Below, in pieces: positions 34,097 to 43,333 of a stretch of DNA of 64,000 nt. Source of the stretch: Halorientalis salina (lineage in GTDB: Archaea; Halobacteriota; Halobacteria; Halobacteriales; Haloarculaceae). How positions within the stretch are numbered: position 1 is the stretch's first letter; each line of letters opens with the position of its first letter. Below the pieces are notes generated by a model that made no database searches, was not told the origin of the DNA, and saw nothing but the letters and a program-made list of their open reading frames with translations. Both the position numbers and the translations under genes were made by a program. The stretch spans positions 62,001 through 126,000 of the forward strand of contig NZ_SOSC01000008.1 of the NCBI RefSeq assembly GCF_005049285.1, written 5' to 3'.

Positions 34097-35716
34097 CTAC
34101 CCCTGCCCGACCATCCGGTCTTCGTCCTCCCACTCTTCTTCCCGGAGTTCGTACTTCTGAATCTTCCCGGTCGAGGTCGTGGGCAGTTCCTCGACGAACT
34201 CGAACCGGCGGACGACCTTGTAGCCCGCCAGCCGATCCTGACAGAACTCCTTTAGCTCCTCCTTCGTAACGCCGGGGTTCTCCGGGTCGCCGTTGTCGGG
34301 AACGACGAACGCCTTGGGCGTCTCGCCCCACTCCTCGCTGGGCGCGGGGATGACGGCGGCCGAACCGACGGCGTCGTGCTCGAAGAGGGTGTCCTCCAGT
34401 TCGATCGAGGAGATGTTCTCCCCGCCGGAGATGATGATGTCCTTCTTGCGGTCCTGGATGGCGATCATCCCGTTCTCGTCGACCGTCGCGAGGTCGCCCA
34501 TGTGGTAGTACCCCTCGACGCGGTCGGAGAAGGCCTCCTCGGTCTGTTCGGGCTTGTTCCAGTACTTGTCCATCACCTGGTTGCCCCGGACGACGATCTC
34601 GCCGATCGTCGCGTCGTCGCGGGGGACGTCGTTCCCGTCGTCGTCGACGACGCGGACGTCGGTGCCGAGATAGCCCAGTCCCTGACGCTTCTTGATCTTG
34701 AATCGGGCGCTGTTGTCGTCGCTGAACAGCCGTTTGGCGTCGGACGTCGTGATGAGCGGGCCAGTCTCGGTCGCGCCGTAGACGTGTTTCAGGTACCAGC
34801 CGAACTCGTCTTCGACTTTGCGAATCGTCGCCTCCGGCGGGGCGCTCCCGGCAGTGGCGATGCGCACGTCGTTCTCGCCGCTGACCGGGACGTCGCCGTC
34901 TTGGTCGTCGTAGTAGTCGCTGAGCATGTTCAGGACCGTCGGCGCACCGCACATGTAGGAGACGTCCTCCTCGGCGACGGTGTCGAAGATCCACTCGGCG
35001 TCGACGCCACGCGTACAGACGTGTTTGGCACCCATACCCGTGATGGCGTAGATGTGGCCCCAGCCGTTGACGTGGAACATCGGCAGCGTCCACAGGTAGA
35101 CGTCGTCGTCGGTGATCTCCTGGTGGACGGTGATGAGGTAGGCGTGGATGGTCTCCGTGCGGTGGGTGCGACAGACGCCCTTGGGATCGCCGGTCGTCCC
35201 CGACGTGTAGTTGATGGTGACGAGGTCGTCCTCGTCCATCTCGGGGCGGTCGTAGTCGGTGCCGGCCGCCTCGATGACCTCGTCGAAGGATTCCCAGTCG
35301 CCCTCGACGGCGTCGGTATCGTTCGTGATGAACGTCTCAGTTGGGACTTCGTCTCGGACGGCCTCGATGCGGTCGGCGTACTCGTGGTCGGCGAAGATGG
35401 CGTCGACCTCGGCGTCGTCGAGGATGTACGCGAAGTCGTCGGGCGTCAGCCGATAGTTCAGCGGCGTGTGAACGGCACCCGCCTGCATGCTCCCGTAGGC
35501 CGCTTCCAGGTGATAGTGCGTGTTCGGGTCCAGTACCGCCACGCGGTCGCCGGCCTCGATGCCGCGTTGCTGGAGTGCCGCCGAGAACCGGTCGGCGCGC
35601 TCCCCGAGTTCGTCGTACGAAAACCGTTCTCCCGTGGTCGCCACGACGGCCTCCTCGTCCCCGTAGTAGTTCCGGGCGCGGTCCAGGAAGTCCGTCACTA
35701 ACAGTGGTTTCTCCAT
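34097..35716 (-). CDS. Long/medium-chain acyl-CoA ligase
   Basis: A 539-residue ANL enzyme that activates a carboxylic acid via an acyl-adenylate. P-loop NYTSGTTGDPKGV, the MFHVNGWGHIY region, YGATETGP, MGDLATVDENG and RKKDIIISGGENIS are all present, with the catalytic Lys in TSTGKIQKYELR. A minus-strand TTTTTAATTC 23-32 nt upstream of the ATG supports the start. Chain length specificity cannot be read from sequence. Its stop abuts the cox-cluster gene without a gap. Confidence 0.9.
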   Translation of the reverse strand: MEKPLLVTDFLDRARNYYGDEEAVVATTGERFSYDELGERADRFSAALQQRGIEAGDRVAVLDPNTHYHLEAAYGSMQAGAVHTPLNYRLTPDDFAYILDDAEVDAIFADHEYADRIEAVRDEVPTETFITNDTDAVEGDWESFDEVIEAAGTDYDRPEMDEDDLVTINYTSGTTGDPKGVCRTHRTETIHAYLITVHQEITDDDVYLWTLPMFHVNGWGHIYAITGMGAKHVCTRGVDAEWIFDTVAEEDVSYMCGAPTVLNMLSDYYDDQDGDVPVSGENDVRIATAGSAPPEATIRKVEDEFGWYLKHVYGATETGPLITTSDAKRLFSDDNSARFKIKKRQGLGYLGTDVRVVDDDGNDVPRDDATIGEIVVRGNQVMDKYWNKPEQTEEAFSDRVEGYYHMGDLATVDENGMIAIQDRKKDIIISGGENISSIELEDTLFEHDAVGSAAVIPAPSEEWGETPKAFVVPDNGDPENPGVTKEELKEFCQDRLAGYKVVRRFEFVEELPTTSTGKIQKYELREEEWEDEDRMVGQG

Positions 35717-35738
35717 CGCAACTCGAACAAACGGTAAT

Positions 35739-35748
35739 GAATTAAAAA
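35739..35748 (-). promoter_or_regulatory. TATA box of the acyl-CoA ligase gene
   Basis: On the minus strand TTTTTAATTC lies 23-32 nt before the ATG at 35716, leaderless spacing. Confidence 0.5.
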
Positions 35749-35843
35749 GTGGTTTCCGTTTCTTCCCAGGAGGTGGGACCGGAACTCACAATATAAAAGA
35801 AGCGGCCGTCAATTCTGCCGTTGTCTCCCTTTCTACCAGCCTG

Positions 35844-35851
35844 TTTATATA
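35844..35851 (+). promoter_or_regulatory. TATA box upstream of leader ORF and UspA
   Basis: TTTATATAATC lies 29-36 nt before the ATG of a 20-codon ORF at 35880. It directly adjoins the 20-bp palindrome, so a bound repressor would hide the start site. Confidence 0.7.
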
Positions 35852-35870
35852 ATCATACAGCTGTATGATT
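35851..35870. promoter_or_regulatory. Perfect 20-bp palindrome, probable operator
   Basis: AATCATACAGCTGTATGATT is fully self-complementary. Its AT-rich composition contrasts with the surroundings. It lies between the TATA box and the predicted start near 35876-35880, the position of a repressor operator for a dimeric protein. No copy is seen elsewhere in the window on a visual scan. Confidence 0.7.
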
Positions 35871-35879
35871 GTTAACACA

Positions 35880-35942
35880 ATGGCCGATTTTCACTCGACG
35901 GGTGGAAAACGCCTAAGACGAAGATGGTCCAAGTATCGATGA
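35880..35942 (+). CDS. Candidate 20-aa leader ORF coupled to UspA
   Basis: ATG 35880 opens a 20-codon frame (MADFHSTGGKRLRRRWSKYR) ending at TGA 35940-35942, which overlaps the UspA starts (ATGATG). The second half is strongly basic. Leaderless spacing from TTTATATAA places this AUG at the transcript 5' end, so UspA would depend on reinitiation. Design is similar to the leader at 26199, although the peptides do not look alike. Chance remains possible. Confidence 0.45.
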   Translation: MADFHSTGGKRLRRRWSKYR

Positions 35943-36358
35943 TGTATACGATTCTGTTACCTATCGGCGACGAAGAATCACTGGCCGATGCACAGGCGGA
36001 GTTCGTCACGGCGTACCCGACGGGGGACAAGTCCGAGGTGGAAGTGGTTGCCACGCACGTGCTTCGGGGTGTGGAACTCGATGCCCCCGAAGCGATGCGG
36101 AAACCCGGCCGGGTCGGCACTGTTCGTCGTGCCGTCGAGAAACTGGAGGACAGCGGCTTTTCGGTCTCGGTTAAGGAAGCGGGATCGCCGCCCGCCGAGG
36201 GAATCATCGAACTGGCCAAAGAGATAGACGCCGACCACATCGTCATGGGCGGGCACAAACGCAGCCCGGCCGGGAAAGCGATCTTCGGAAGCGTCACCCA
36301 GTCGGTCATCCTGGACACGGACGTTCCGGTCACCGTCACCGGTGGCAGCGAAGACTGA
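35942..36358 (+). CDS. Universal stress protein (UspA family)
   Basis: A 138-residue UspA protein starting MYTILLPIGDEESLADAQ, with the ATP-binding pattern GGHKRSPAGKAIFGSVTQSVI near the C-terminus. In-frame ATGs at 35924 and 35939 are alternatives; 35942 is preferred because the upstream 20-codon ORF ends there. It is regulated by the palindrome promoter, so it differs in control from the UspA at 25.7 kb. The stress that triggers it is unknown. Confidence 0.9.
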   Translation: MYTILLPIGDEESLADAQAEFVTAYPTGDKSEVEVVATHVLRGVELDAPEAMRKPGRVGTVRRAVEKLEDSGFSVSVKEAGSPPAEGIIELAKEIDADHIVMGGHKRSPAGKAIFGSVTQSVILDTDVPVTVTGGSED

Positions 36359-36408
36359 ACGCCGCGGCACGCGGTCTCGGCTGCAAAACGAAGATCGGCC
36401 CGAGTTGC

Positions 36409-38109
36409 TCAGGCCAGTCCGGCCGTCTCCTGGTAACTCCCGTAGTGGTCTTCGAAGACACCCATGATCTCGCCCATCGTCGCGTAGGTCTTGACGGCCT
36501 CGACGATCGAGGGCATCACGTTCTCGTCGCGCTCGATGGCGTCCCGGACCGATTCCAGCGCGTCCGCGACCGCCTCGTCGTCGCGGTCGGCCTTGACCTC
36601 GGCCAGGCGCTCGCGCTGGCGCTCTTGCACGTCCTCGTCGACTTTGAGCACGTCCGGTTGCGTGTCCTCCGCGATGCTGTAGGCGTTGACGCCGACCACG
36701 ACCTCCTCGCCCTCGTCGACGCGTTCCTGGTACTCGTAGGCCGAGTCCTGGATCTCGCGGTGGAAATACCCCTGCTGGATTCCGGACAGTACACCGTCCC
36801 GAACGGAGCCCTCGCCCATCTCCTTGATCTCCTCGATGTACGCCATCGTCTGTTCCTCGACCTCGTCTGTGAGGGATTCGATGGCGAACGAGCCGCCCAT
36901 CGGGTCGACGATGTCGGCCGCGCCGGACTCCTCGGCGATGATCTGCTGGGTCCGCAGCGCGACCCGGACGGCCTCCTCGCTGGGCAGGGCCAGGGCCTCG
37001 TCGAAGCTGTTGGTGTGGAGGCTCTGCGTGCCGCCCATCACGCCGGCGAGCGCCTGGATGGTGACGCGGACGATGTTGTTCAGGGGTTGCTGGGCGGTCA
37101 GGGACTGGCCGGCGGTCTGGGTGTGGAACTTCAGCTGCTTGGACGCGGGGTCCTCGGCGTCGTACCACTCGTCCATGAGCCGCGCGTAGATGCGCCGCCC
37201 CGCCCGGAACTTCGCGATTTCCTCGAAGATGGAGTTGTGCGAATTGAAGAAAAAGGACAGCTGGGGACCGAACTCGTCGATATCGAGCCCGCGGTCGAGA
37301 CAGTCCTCGACGTACGCGAACCCGTCCGCGAGCGTGAAGGCGAGTTCTTGGACCGCCGTCGAGCCGGCCTCCCGGATGTGGTACCCCGAAATCGAGACGG
37401 GCTTGAACTTCGGCGTCTCCGCGACGGCGAATTCGATGACGTCGGTGACGACGCCGAGCGAGGGCTCCGGCGGGACGACCCACTCTTTCTGAGCGATGAA
37501 CTCCTTGAGCATGTCGTTCTGGAGGGTCCCCCGGATCTCCTCGCGCGGAACGCCCTGCTGGTCGGCCAGCGCGATGTACATCGCGTAGATGACCGGCGCG
37601 CTCGGGTTGATCGTAAAGGAAGTCGAGACCTCCCCCAGATCGATGCCCTCGAAGAGGATCTCCATGTCCCGCAGCGTGTCGACCGCGACGCCTTCCTTGC
37701 CGACCTCCCCGTCGCTCATCCTGTCGTCGCTGTCCAGTCCCATCAGGCTCGGCATGTCGAAGGCGGTCGAGAGCCCGGTCTGGCCCTCGTCGATGAGGTA
37801 GTGGAACCGCTCGTTGGTCTCGCTGGCGGTCCCGAAGCCGGCGAACTGCCGCATCGTCCAGCTCCGGCCGCGGTACATCGTCGGATAGACGCCGCGCGTG
37901 AACGGTTCCTCGCCGGGGAACCCCAGGTCGTCCTCGTAGTCCAGGTCGGCCACGTCCTCGGGCGTGTACAGCCGCTCGGTCTCCATGTTCGAGACGGTCC
38001 CGAAGCTGTCTCGGCGCTCGCCGTGGGCGTCGAGTACCGGGTCGAGCGTGTCCGCTTCCCAGTCCTCGCGGGCCTCGCGGATGGCCGCGAGGTCGTCCTC
38101 GTCGTACAT
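36409..38109 (-). CDS. mcmA1: Methylmalonyl-CoA mutase large subunit
   Basis: A 566-residue acyl-CoA mutase catalytic subunit without the C-terminal B12-binding domain, so a separate small subunit is required and is not in the window. Family stretches include RGVYPTMYRGRSWTMRQFAGFG, GLSTAFDMPSLMGLDSD, QNDMLKEF, ISGYHIREAGSTAVQELAFT and QQPLNNIVRVTIQALAGVMGG. It interconverts methylmalonyl- and succinyl-CoA in propionate breakdown or synthesis. A GATTAAGCG box lies 27-35 nt upstream on the minus strand. Isobutyryl or ethylmalonyl mutase activity is possible. Confidence 0.93.
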   Translation of the reverse strand: MYDEDDLAAIREAREDWEADTLDPVLDAHGERRDSFGTVSNMETERLYTPEDVADLDYEDDLGFPGEEPFTRGVYPTMYRGRSWTMRQFAGFGTASETNERFHYLIDEGQTGLSTAFDMPSLMGLDSDDRMSDGEVGKEGVAVDTLRDMEILFEGIDLGEVSTSFTINPSAPVIYAMYIALADQQGVPREEIRGTLQNDMLKEFIAQKEWVVPPEPSLGVVTDVIEFAVAETPKFKPVSISGYHIREAGSTAVQELAFTLADGFAYVEDCLDRGLDIDEFGPQLSFFFNSHNSIFEEIAKFRAGRRIYARLMDEWYDAEDPASKQLKFHTQTAGQSLTAQQPLNNIVRVTIQALAGVMGGTQSLHTNSFDEALALPSEEAVRVALRTQQIIAEESGAADIVDPMGGSFAIESLTDEVEEQTMAYIEEIKEMGEGSVRDGVLSGIQQGYFHREIQDSAYEYQERVDEGEEVVVGVNAYSIAEDTQPDVLKVDEDVQERQRERLAEVKADRDDEAVADALESVRDAIERDENVMPSIVEAVKTYATMGEIMGVFEDHYGSYQETAGLA

Positions 38110-38189
38110 GCCAACTGTTTACACGGGGCGCGCGCTTAATCCTTCGGCCGCGAAAAGGAGGGCGGCGGTTCGAGCGGAACGCGGTCGGG

Positions 38190-40541
38190 CTACGACGACC
38201 CCGAGACGCGCTCGGCGCGGGGTCGCGGTCGGTGACCGGATCGCTCGTGGAACTCACCCGTCGCGTTCTCGATGTCCTCGACCTCGACCGTCACGGTCGT
38301 TCCTTCGGGCACCGTGTAGGGGACGCCGTTCTCGTCGACGACCCAGTCCAGCCGGAACGAGACCGTGTTGGTCGCGTCCGACTCGGGGTCGAGCGTCGAG
38401 TTGTCGGCGCTGACCGAGAGCGACCCGACGACGACGGTACCGTTGGCCGTGTTCCCGCCGAACGCCTGTGCGTCCGCGTCGGACTCGTGGTCCGACCAAC
38501 CGGAACTGGCCTGTGCGGACGTGCCGTTGATGTTCAGATCCACTGAGAGCTGTACTGCCGGCGGCCCGGACCGGTTGGCGCTCATCGACATCGCGGCGAT
38601 CCCATCTGTCGCGTTCTCGACGGTCACGTTCGTCGCGGCGTCCCCACCGACCGGGACTGCGAGCGTCTCGTTGCGCAGCGACACCGAGAGGGGACGGGAC
38701 GTCTCGGAACCGACGACGAGCCGGTGCTCCATCGACGCACCGGCGTGACCGGTGTCGGTCCCGCGGATCGAGACGTCGTAGAGGCCCGCTTCGACCGACG
38801 CAACGTCGATCGTGACGTTCTCCTGCCCGTCGGCCGGCAACCGAGCGACGGGGGTTCCACGGACCCGCTCGATGCTGACGGACTCGTTGGGGAACATCCC
38901 CCGTAGCGTCTCGGCATCGACCTGGCCGCCGCGGAACCGATCGGCACTGACGTACAGCGCGTAGTCCGAGCGCTCGGAGTCGACGGTGATAGCGGCCGTC
39001 GACTCGCCGTCGGCCCGGTCGACGTACGTCCCGTCCGAGTCTCGGGTGTAGAGGTCCTGACTCGCGACCTCGAACGTGGCACTGTCCCGGTCGGTTTCCG
39101 CCAGCGCCCAGCCGCTCGTCACGTCGAGCGGCTCGCCGTCGGTCGTCCGGAGGTAGTAGGTACCCCTCGACAGCGTCGTCGAGTCGACGACGGCCCGACC
39201 GTCCGCGTCGAGTTCGAGTCGTCGGACCACCCGGGACTCGAAGTCGTCGTATTCGCCGGGCACTGCGACGAGTTCGAGCGTCTCACCCGCTGCCTTCGGG
39301 CGAACGACGCTGAGTTGCTGCCCGCGGTAGTGCGTTCGCGACGAGGTGATCGGTTCGACCGCTCCGCGGTCGTGGCTGGGAGACGCATCGGGAAGCGCAA
39401 CCGTCCGGACGACGCTCGTCACGTTCCGACCCGGGTATCCAGTCATCCCGGCGACCGTGACGGTTCGGTTCGGTCCCGGCACCGCGACGGTCTGTATCAG
39501 CCCGGGGATGGACTCGGTGTAGCGCTCGCTACCGTTCGCACCGACGCCGACGAGATAGCCCGACGAGTCCGTGGTCGTACCCGTCTGGCTGCTCCCGACG
39601 AGCGTGATGCCGTCACCGTCGGGGAACGCGCTCTGTACCCGCACGGAGTTGCTTCCAGGGTACACTCGACTCCACCGCGGGACGCCGTCCGTGCCGACGC
39701 TTGCCACCCACGGCTGGCCGCTCCCGAAGTCGGCCGCGTAGGTCCCGGCGAGGACGATCCCGTCTTCGGTCGGCCGCGATCCGACCAGGTTCTGCACGTC
39801 GATCCGGTCGTAGGTCCGGTTGTCGACGATCCGGCCCTCGTCGTCGGTCCGGAGGATCCAGGGGTGGTCGAACCCGACGATCCCCGTGAGGAGGTAGCCG
39901 TCGTCAGTGGTCTCCAGCCGTCCCGGCGACGCGTCGACGCCGTACGTGCGGTTCCAGCGCAGGTCGCCGTCCGCCCCGAACTGGAGCAGGGAGGCGTTCC
40001 GGCCGGTCGCGTCGGTCACCGCGAGCGCCGGCCCCGTCTCGCTAACGGCCAGCGTGTCGCGACCGCCGACGAGCCCGCTGGCGTTTACCGACCGCCGCCA
40101 GGAGATCTCGCCCGCGTCCGTGGTACGGACGAGCCACATGCTGTAGCTCCCAGATCCGGGTTGGCTGAAATTCGACGCGTACTGGAGGGCGTAGATACCG
40201 TCGTCGGGCCCGCGTTCGACCGCCACGATGCCGGTTCGGTTCGACGTGTTGTAGTGTCGGGTCCACGCCGTCGACCCGTCCGCGGCGAGTTTCGTCAGCG
40301 TCGCGTTCCCGCGCTCGAACCCGGACGTGCCGCCGAGCAACAGGCCACAGTCGTCCGTCCCGGTGGCCGTGACGACCACTGTCCCGTCGAGCGTGCGATT
40401 GATACCATCGTCAGTGGACTGCCCCGACGATGTGAACGTTGCGTCCGTCGCACTGGCTGTCACGGGCGTCGCCAGCATGACGACACCGAGGAGGGCGACA
40501 GCAAGTGCTATACCGACTGTGCGCTGTCTGCGGGGACACAT
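38190..40541 (-). CDS. Secreted beta-propeller/surface protein
   Basis: A 783-residue exported protein with a Sec signal (TVGIALAVALLGVVMLATPVTASA). Residues about 40-385 form WD-like repeats resembling large bacterial propellers (LTKLAADGSTAWTRHY, QFGADGDLRWNRTY). A middle section (YRGQQLSVVRPKAAGETLELV) resembles the surface-glycoprotein domain of haloarchaea. The C-terminal region (about 670-760) looks like a cohesin-like beta sandwich. There are numerous N-glycosylation sequons. No PGF-CTERM or membrane anchor is visible, so it is probably released or bound to a partner. Function unknown. Confidence 0.78.
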   Translation of the reverse strand: MCPRRQRTVGIALAVALLGVVMLATPVTASATDATFTSSGQSTDDGINRTLDGTVVVTATGTDDCGLLLGGTSGFERGNATLTKLAADGSTAWTRHYNTSNRTGIVAVERGPDDGIYALQYASNFSQPGSGSYSMWLVRTTDAGEISWRRSVNASGLVGGRDTLAVSETGPALAVTDATGRNASLLQFGADGDLRWNRTYGVDASPGRLETTDDGYLLTGIVGFDHPWILRTDDEGRIVDNRTYDRIDVQNLVGSRPTEDGIVLAGTYAADFGSGQPWVASVGTDGVPRWSRVYPGSNSVRVQSAFPDGDGITLVGSSQTGTTTDSSGYLVGVGANGSERYTESIPGLIQTVAVPGPNRTVTVAGMTGYPGRNVTSVVRTVALPDASPSHDRGAVEPITSSRTHYRGQQLSVVRPKAAGETLELVAVPGEYDDFESRVVRRLELDADGRAVVDSTTLSRGTYYLRTTDGEPLDVTSGWALAETDRDSATFEVASQDLYTRDSDGTYVDRADGESTAAITVDSERSDYALYVSADRFRGGQVDAETLRGMFPNESVSIERVRGTPVARLPADGQENVTIDVASVEAGLYDVSIRGTDTGHAGASMEHRLVVGSETSRPLSVSLRNETLAVPVGGDAATNVTVENATDGIAAMSMSANRSGPPAVQLSVDLNINGTSAQASSGWSDHESDADAQAFGGNTANGTVVVGSLSVSADNSTLDPESDATNTVSFRLDWVVDENGVPYTVPEGTTVTVEVEDIENATGEFHERSGHRPRPRAERVSGSS

Positions 40542-40780
40542 CGTTCCGGCAGTTTCGTTTCAATCAAAAATAATCTTTCGAGAACACATCGGGCAACCTG
40601 ATACCGTGTGACACAGTACAACCACCATCGGGGCCTCGGATGCGTCCTGGAAGTGGTTCCTCAAACTCCTACCGGTTCGACAGGCTCCGGTCGATGGGTC
40701 CGGCGGGCACCTCGATCACTTTCGCACTCAATTTCGCCCCTACCTCTTAGTAGACGCAATCCCCAGAGACGCCCTACAGG

Positions 40781-42466
40781 ATGGACCTCTCCCAGTCGAT
40801 TCTCGTTGTGGCCTACGTGGCCTCCGGACTGCTCCCGTTGGTCCTCCTCTATCCCGTCTCCCGGAACAGGGGGAATCCGGGGGCCGTCGGCATGGTGGTC
40901 ACTATCGTCGGGGTCAGCATCTGGGGATTCGCCAGCGCCGTTCACACGGCAGTAGCCTCGGAGGGTCTCGCGTTCGTCGCCTGGAACGTCCTTCTCCTGG
41001 GAGCGAGCCTCTCGATAATCGGGTGGTTCCTCGTTCTGTCGGCCTTTACTGGTCTGGTCACGCCGAGTCGACGGGTGATCGGCGTCCTGGCGCTCGAACC
41101 GCTGTTCGTCCAGGTGTTCGCCTGGACCAACTCGGCCCACTATCTCGTCTACGGGCCGGAAACGTCATTTACCGCCGTCTCGAGTATCGTCGCGAACTAT
41201 CAGCTCGTCTTCTGGATACACGCCGCGGTCGGATACGGACTCAACACGATCGCCGCGCTGCTGGTGCTCAGTGAAGTTCTCAGCACGCGCGGGGTCCGCC
41301 GAACGCAGAGTCTCGCCCTGTTCGGGAGCCTCATCCCGCCGACCATCACCAACGCCGTCCACCTCGTCGTCGGGACGCCGTTCGACCTGACGCCCTTCGG
41401 CTTCGTCGTGATGGCGTTTATCCTCGGATGGGCGCTCTTTCGCGTCCAGTTGATGGACGTCGTTCCGATCGGCCGGGAACGTGCGGTCGAGAACATGACC
41501 GACGCGGCCATCACGGTCGATTCGAAGGGCCGGGTCGTCGACTGCAATCCCGCGGCCCGCGAACTCTTCGGTGTCGGTCGGGACTACGTGGGCATGCCGG
41601 GCGAGCAGTTCTTCGCCGCCTTTCCGGAGGCGTTCCAGCGGTTCCGCGATACGACCGAGATCGATACCGAGATCAGCGTCACCCAGAACGGCATCGAGCG
41701 CCACTTCGACCTCGAAATCTCACCGATCCACGAACTCGCCGGAAAGCGTGAAGGCCGACTCATCGTCCTCAGAGAGATCACGCTCCTGAAACAACGGGAA
41801 GCGGAACTCCGGGAGCGCCAGCAGGACCTCGACCTGTTGCGGCAGGTCCTCTCCCGCGTGCTCCGCCACAACATCCGGAACGATCTCACCGTCGTCAAGG
41901 GGTACAACGAACTGTTCGCGGCCGAACTCGACGCCGAACACAGCGCGATGGCCGAAACCGTCCTCTCGAAAGCCGACGACCTCGCCACTATCAGCGAGAA
42001 GGCCCGGACCGTCGAGAAACTGATCCAACGGGACCAACAGCCCGTAGCACTGGACCTCACTGCAGTCGTGAGGGACGCCTGTTCGGCGTCGCAGTCTCGG
42101 TTTCCGGATGTCGACGTTACGGTCCAGACTCCCGAGGACTGCATCGTCGAGGCGATCCCGTCGATCGAACTCGCCGTCGGAAACCTCGTCGAGAACGCCG
42201 CCGAACACAACGACTCGTCGGACCCGACGGTGGCGGTCACGCTCACGGACCGGGACGGCGAGGCGCACCTGAGCGTCAGCGACAACGGGCCGGGAGTGCC
42301 GAAACAGGAGCTGCGGCTGCTTGAAAAGGGAGAAGAGACGCCGCTCGAACACGGGAGCGGGCTCGGACTGTGGATCGTCGGGTGGGTGATCCGGAAGTCA
42401 GAGGCGTCGATCGGCTACGACGTCGGCGAGGTCGGCACGACCGTGGACGTCCGCATCCCGAAGTGA
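40781..42466 (+). CDS. Membrane histidine kinase (7TM sensor, PAS, HATPase)
   Basis: A 561-residue sensor. About seven hydrophobic helices occupy residues 8-225 (7TM sensor type), followed by a PAS domain (NMTDAAITVDSKGRVVDCNPAARELFG, about 237-345). The kinase has the H-box RVLRHNIRNDL, N-box AVGNLVENAAEHND and G-boxes SDNGPGVP and HGSGLGLWI. It autophosphorylates in response to an unknown signal; no response regulator gene is adjacent. A CCTCTTAGTAG element about 30-40 nt upstream may be the promoter. Confidence 0.92.
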   Translation: MDLSQSILVVAYVASGLLPLVLLYPVSRNRGNPGAVGMVVTIVGVSIWGFASAVHTAVASEGLAFVAWNVLLLGASLSIIGWFLVLSAFTGLVTPSRRVIGVLALEPLFVQVFAWTNSAHYLVYGPETSFTAVSSIVANYQLVFWIHAAVGYGLNTIAALLVLSEVLSTRGVRRTQSLALFGSLIPPTITNAVHLVVGTPFDLTPFGFVVMAFILGWALFRVQLMDVVPIGRERAVENMTDAAITVDSKGRVVDCNPAARELFGVGRDYVGMPGEQFFAAFPEAFQRFRDTTEIDTEISVTQNGIERHFDLEISPIHELAGKREGRLIVLREITLLKQREAELRERQQDLDLLRQVLSRVLRHNIRNDLTVVKGYNELFAAELDAEHSAMAETVLSKADDLATISEKARTVEKLIQRDQQPVALDLTAVVRDACSASQSRFPDVDVTVQTPEDCIVEAIPSIELAVGNLVENAAEHNDSSDPTVAVTLTDRDGEAHLSVSDNGPGVPKQELRLLEKGEETPLEHGSGLGLWIVGWVIRKSEASIGYDVGEVGTTVDVRIPK

Positions 42467-42485
42467 CTGGCCGCCCCGAGCGCGA

Positions 42486-43286
42486 TCACCGGTCGTCCTG
42501 GAGACGCTGTGTCGTCTCGACGAGCGGATGGTGGGCGTAGTCGACCTCCTCGATGTCGTCGATTCCGGAGAGGTTCTCCTTCTCGGCGGTTTTGGCCATC
42601 CCGAGGTCGACCCGCTCGTCGATGACGATGACGTACGCGTCCATCGCCTCGATGCCGAGTTTGGCGGCGGCTTTCACGCGGTGGTGGCCGTCAGCCAGCA
42701 GGAACTGGCCGTCGTTGTCGATGACGACCAGCGGTTCGGCCAGGCCGCGTTCCAGTTCGTACTGCCGTCCCTCCAGTTCGTCTGCGTACACACGGCTCTG
42801 CGTGGGAATCAACTCGTCCAGCGGGATCTCTCGTCGGTCCTCGTCGGCCTCGATCCCGTGGATCGTTTCGAGCGTCCGGATGAGTTTGTCCACCTTGCCG
42901 GGCGTGGCGCGCTCGATCTGGCTGCGGATCACGTCGGCGTTGCTGATGATGCCGACGAGATTGCCCGCGTCGTCGACGACCGGGAGTCGCTGGATGCCCG
43001 CCCGGAGGATGACCCGGGACGCGTCGGTCAGCTTCATGTCCGGATGGGCCACCAGCAGGTCCTGGGTCATGACCTTGAAAATCGGCTCGTGGTCGTCGGC
43101 CAGCAGGAGGTCGCGCGCGCTGACGAACCCCTCGACGTGCCGGCCGTCACAGACGGGGAACCCGCTGTGAGTGTCGTCCGAGTCGGCGATGCGACGGGCC
43201 ACGTCCGCGACCGAATCGTCGGGTGACACCGTCGCGACGTCGCGAGTCATGTAGTCTTTGACGCGCGGTTTCCCGTCCTCGTCCAT
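42486..43286 (-). CDS. CBS-domain protein with ParB-like C-terminus
   Basis: A 266-residue protein. Two CBS pairs span residues about 8-130 (VKDYMTRDVATVSPDDSVADVA, KVMTQDLLVAHPDMKLTDASRV). The remainder is ParB/Srx-like with LADGHHRVKAA (the GxHR nuclease/CTPase signature), here used in an unknown way. ATG 43286 follows a TAAAAA-derived TATA box 25-30 nt upstream on the minus strand (TTTTTACC), and the longer frame upstream is ignored. The CBS module suggests nucleotide sensing. Confidence 0.83.
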   Translation of the reverse strand: MDEDGKPRVKDYMTRDVATVSPDDSVADVARRIADSDDTHSGFPVCDGRHVEGFVSARDLLLADDHEPIFKVMTQDLLVAHPDMKLTDASRVILRAGIQRLPVVDDAGNLVGIISNADVIRSQIERATPGKVDKLIRTLETIHGIEADEDRREIPLDELIPTQSRVYADELEGRQYELERGLAEPLVVIDNDGQFLLADGHHRVKAAAKLGIEAMDAYVIVIDERVDLGMAKTAEKENLSGIDDIEEVDYAHHPLVETTQRLQDDR

Positions 43287-43333
43287 CAAACCCTCAATCA
43301 CTCCGCCAGGTAAAAACCCCTTCGCTACCCGTA

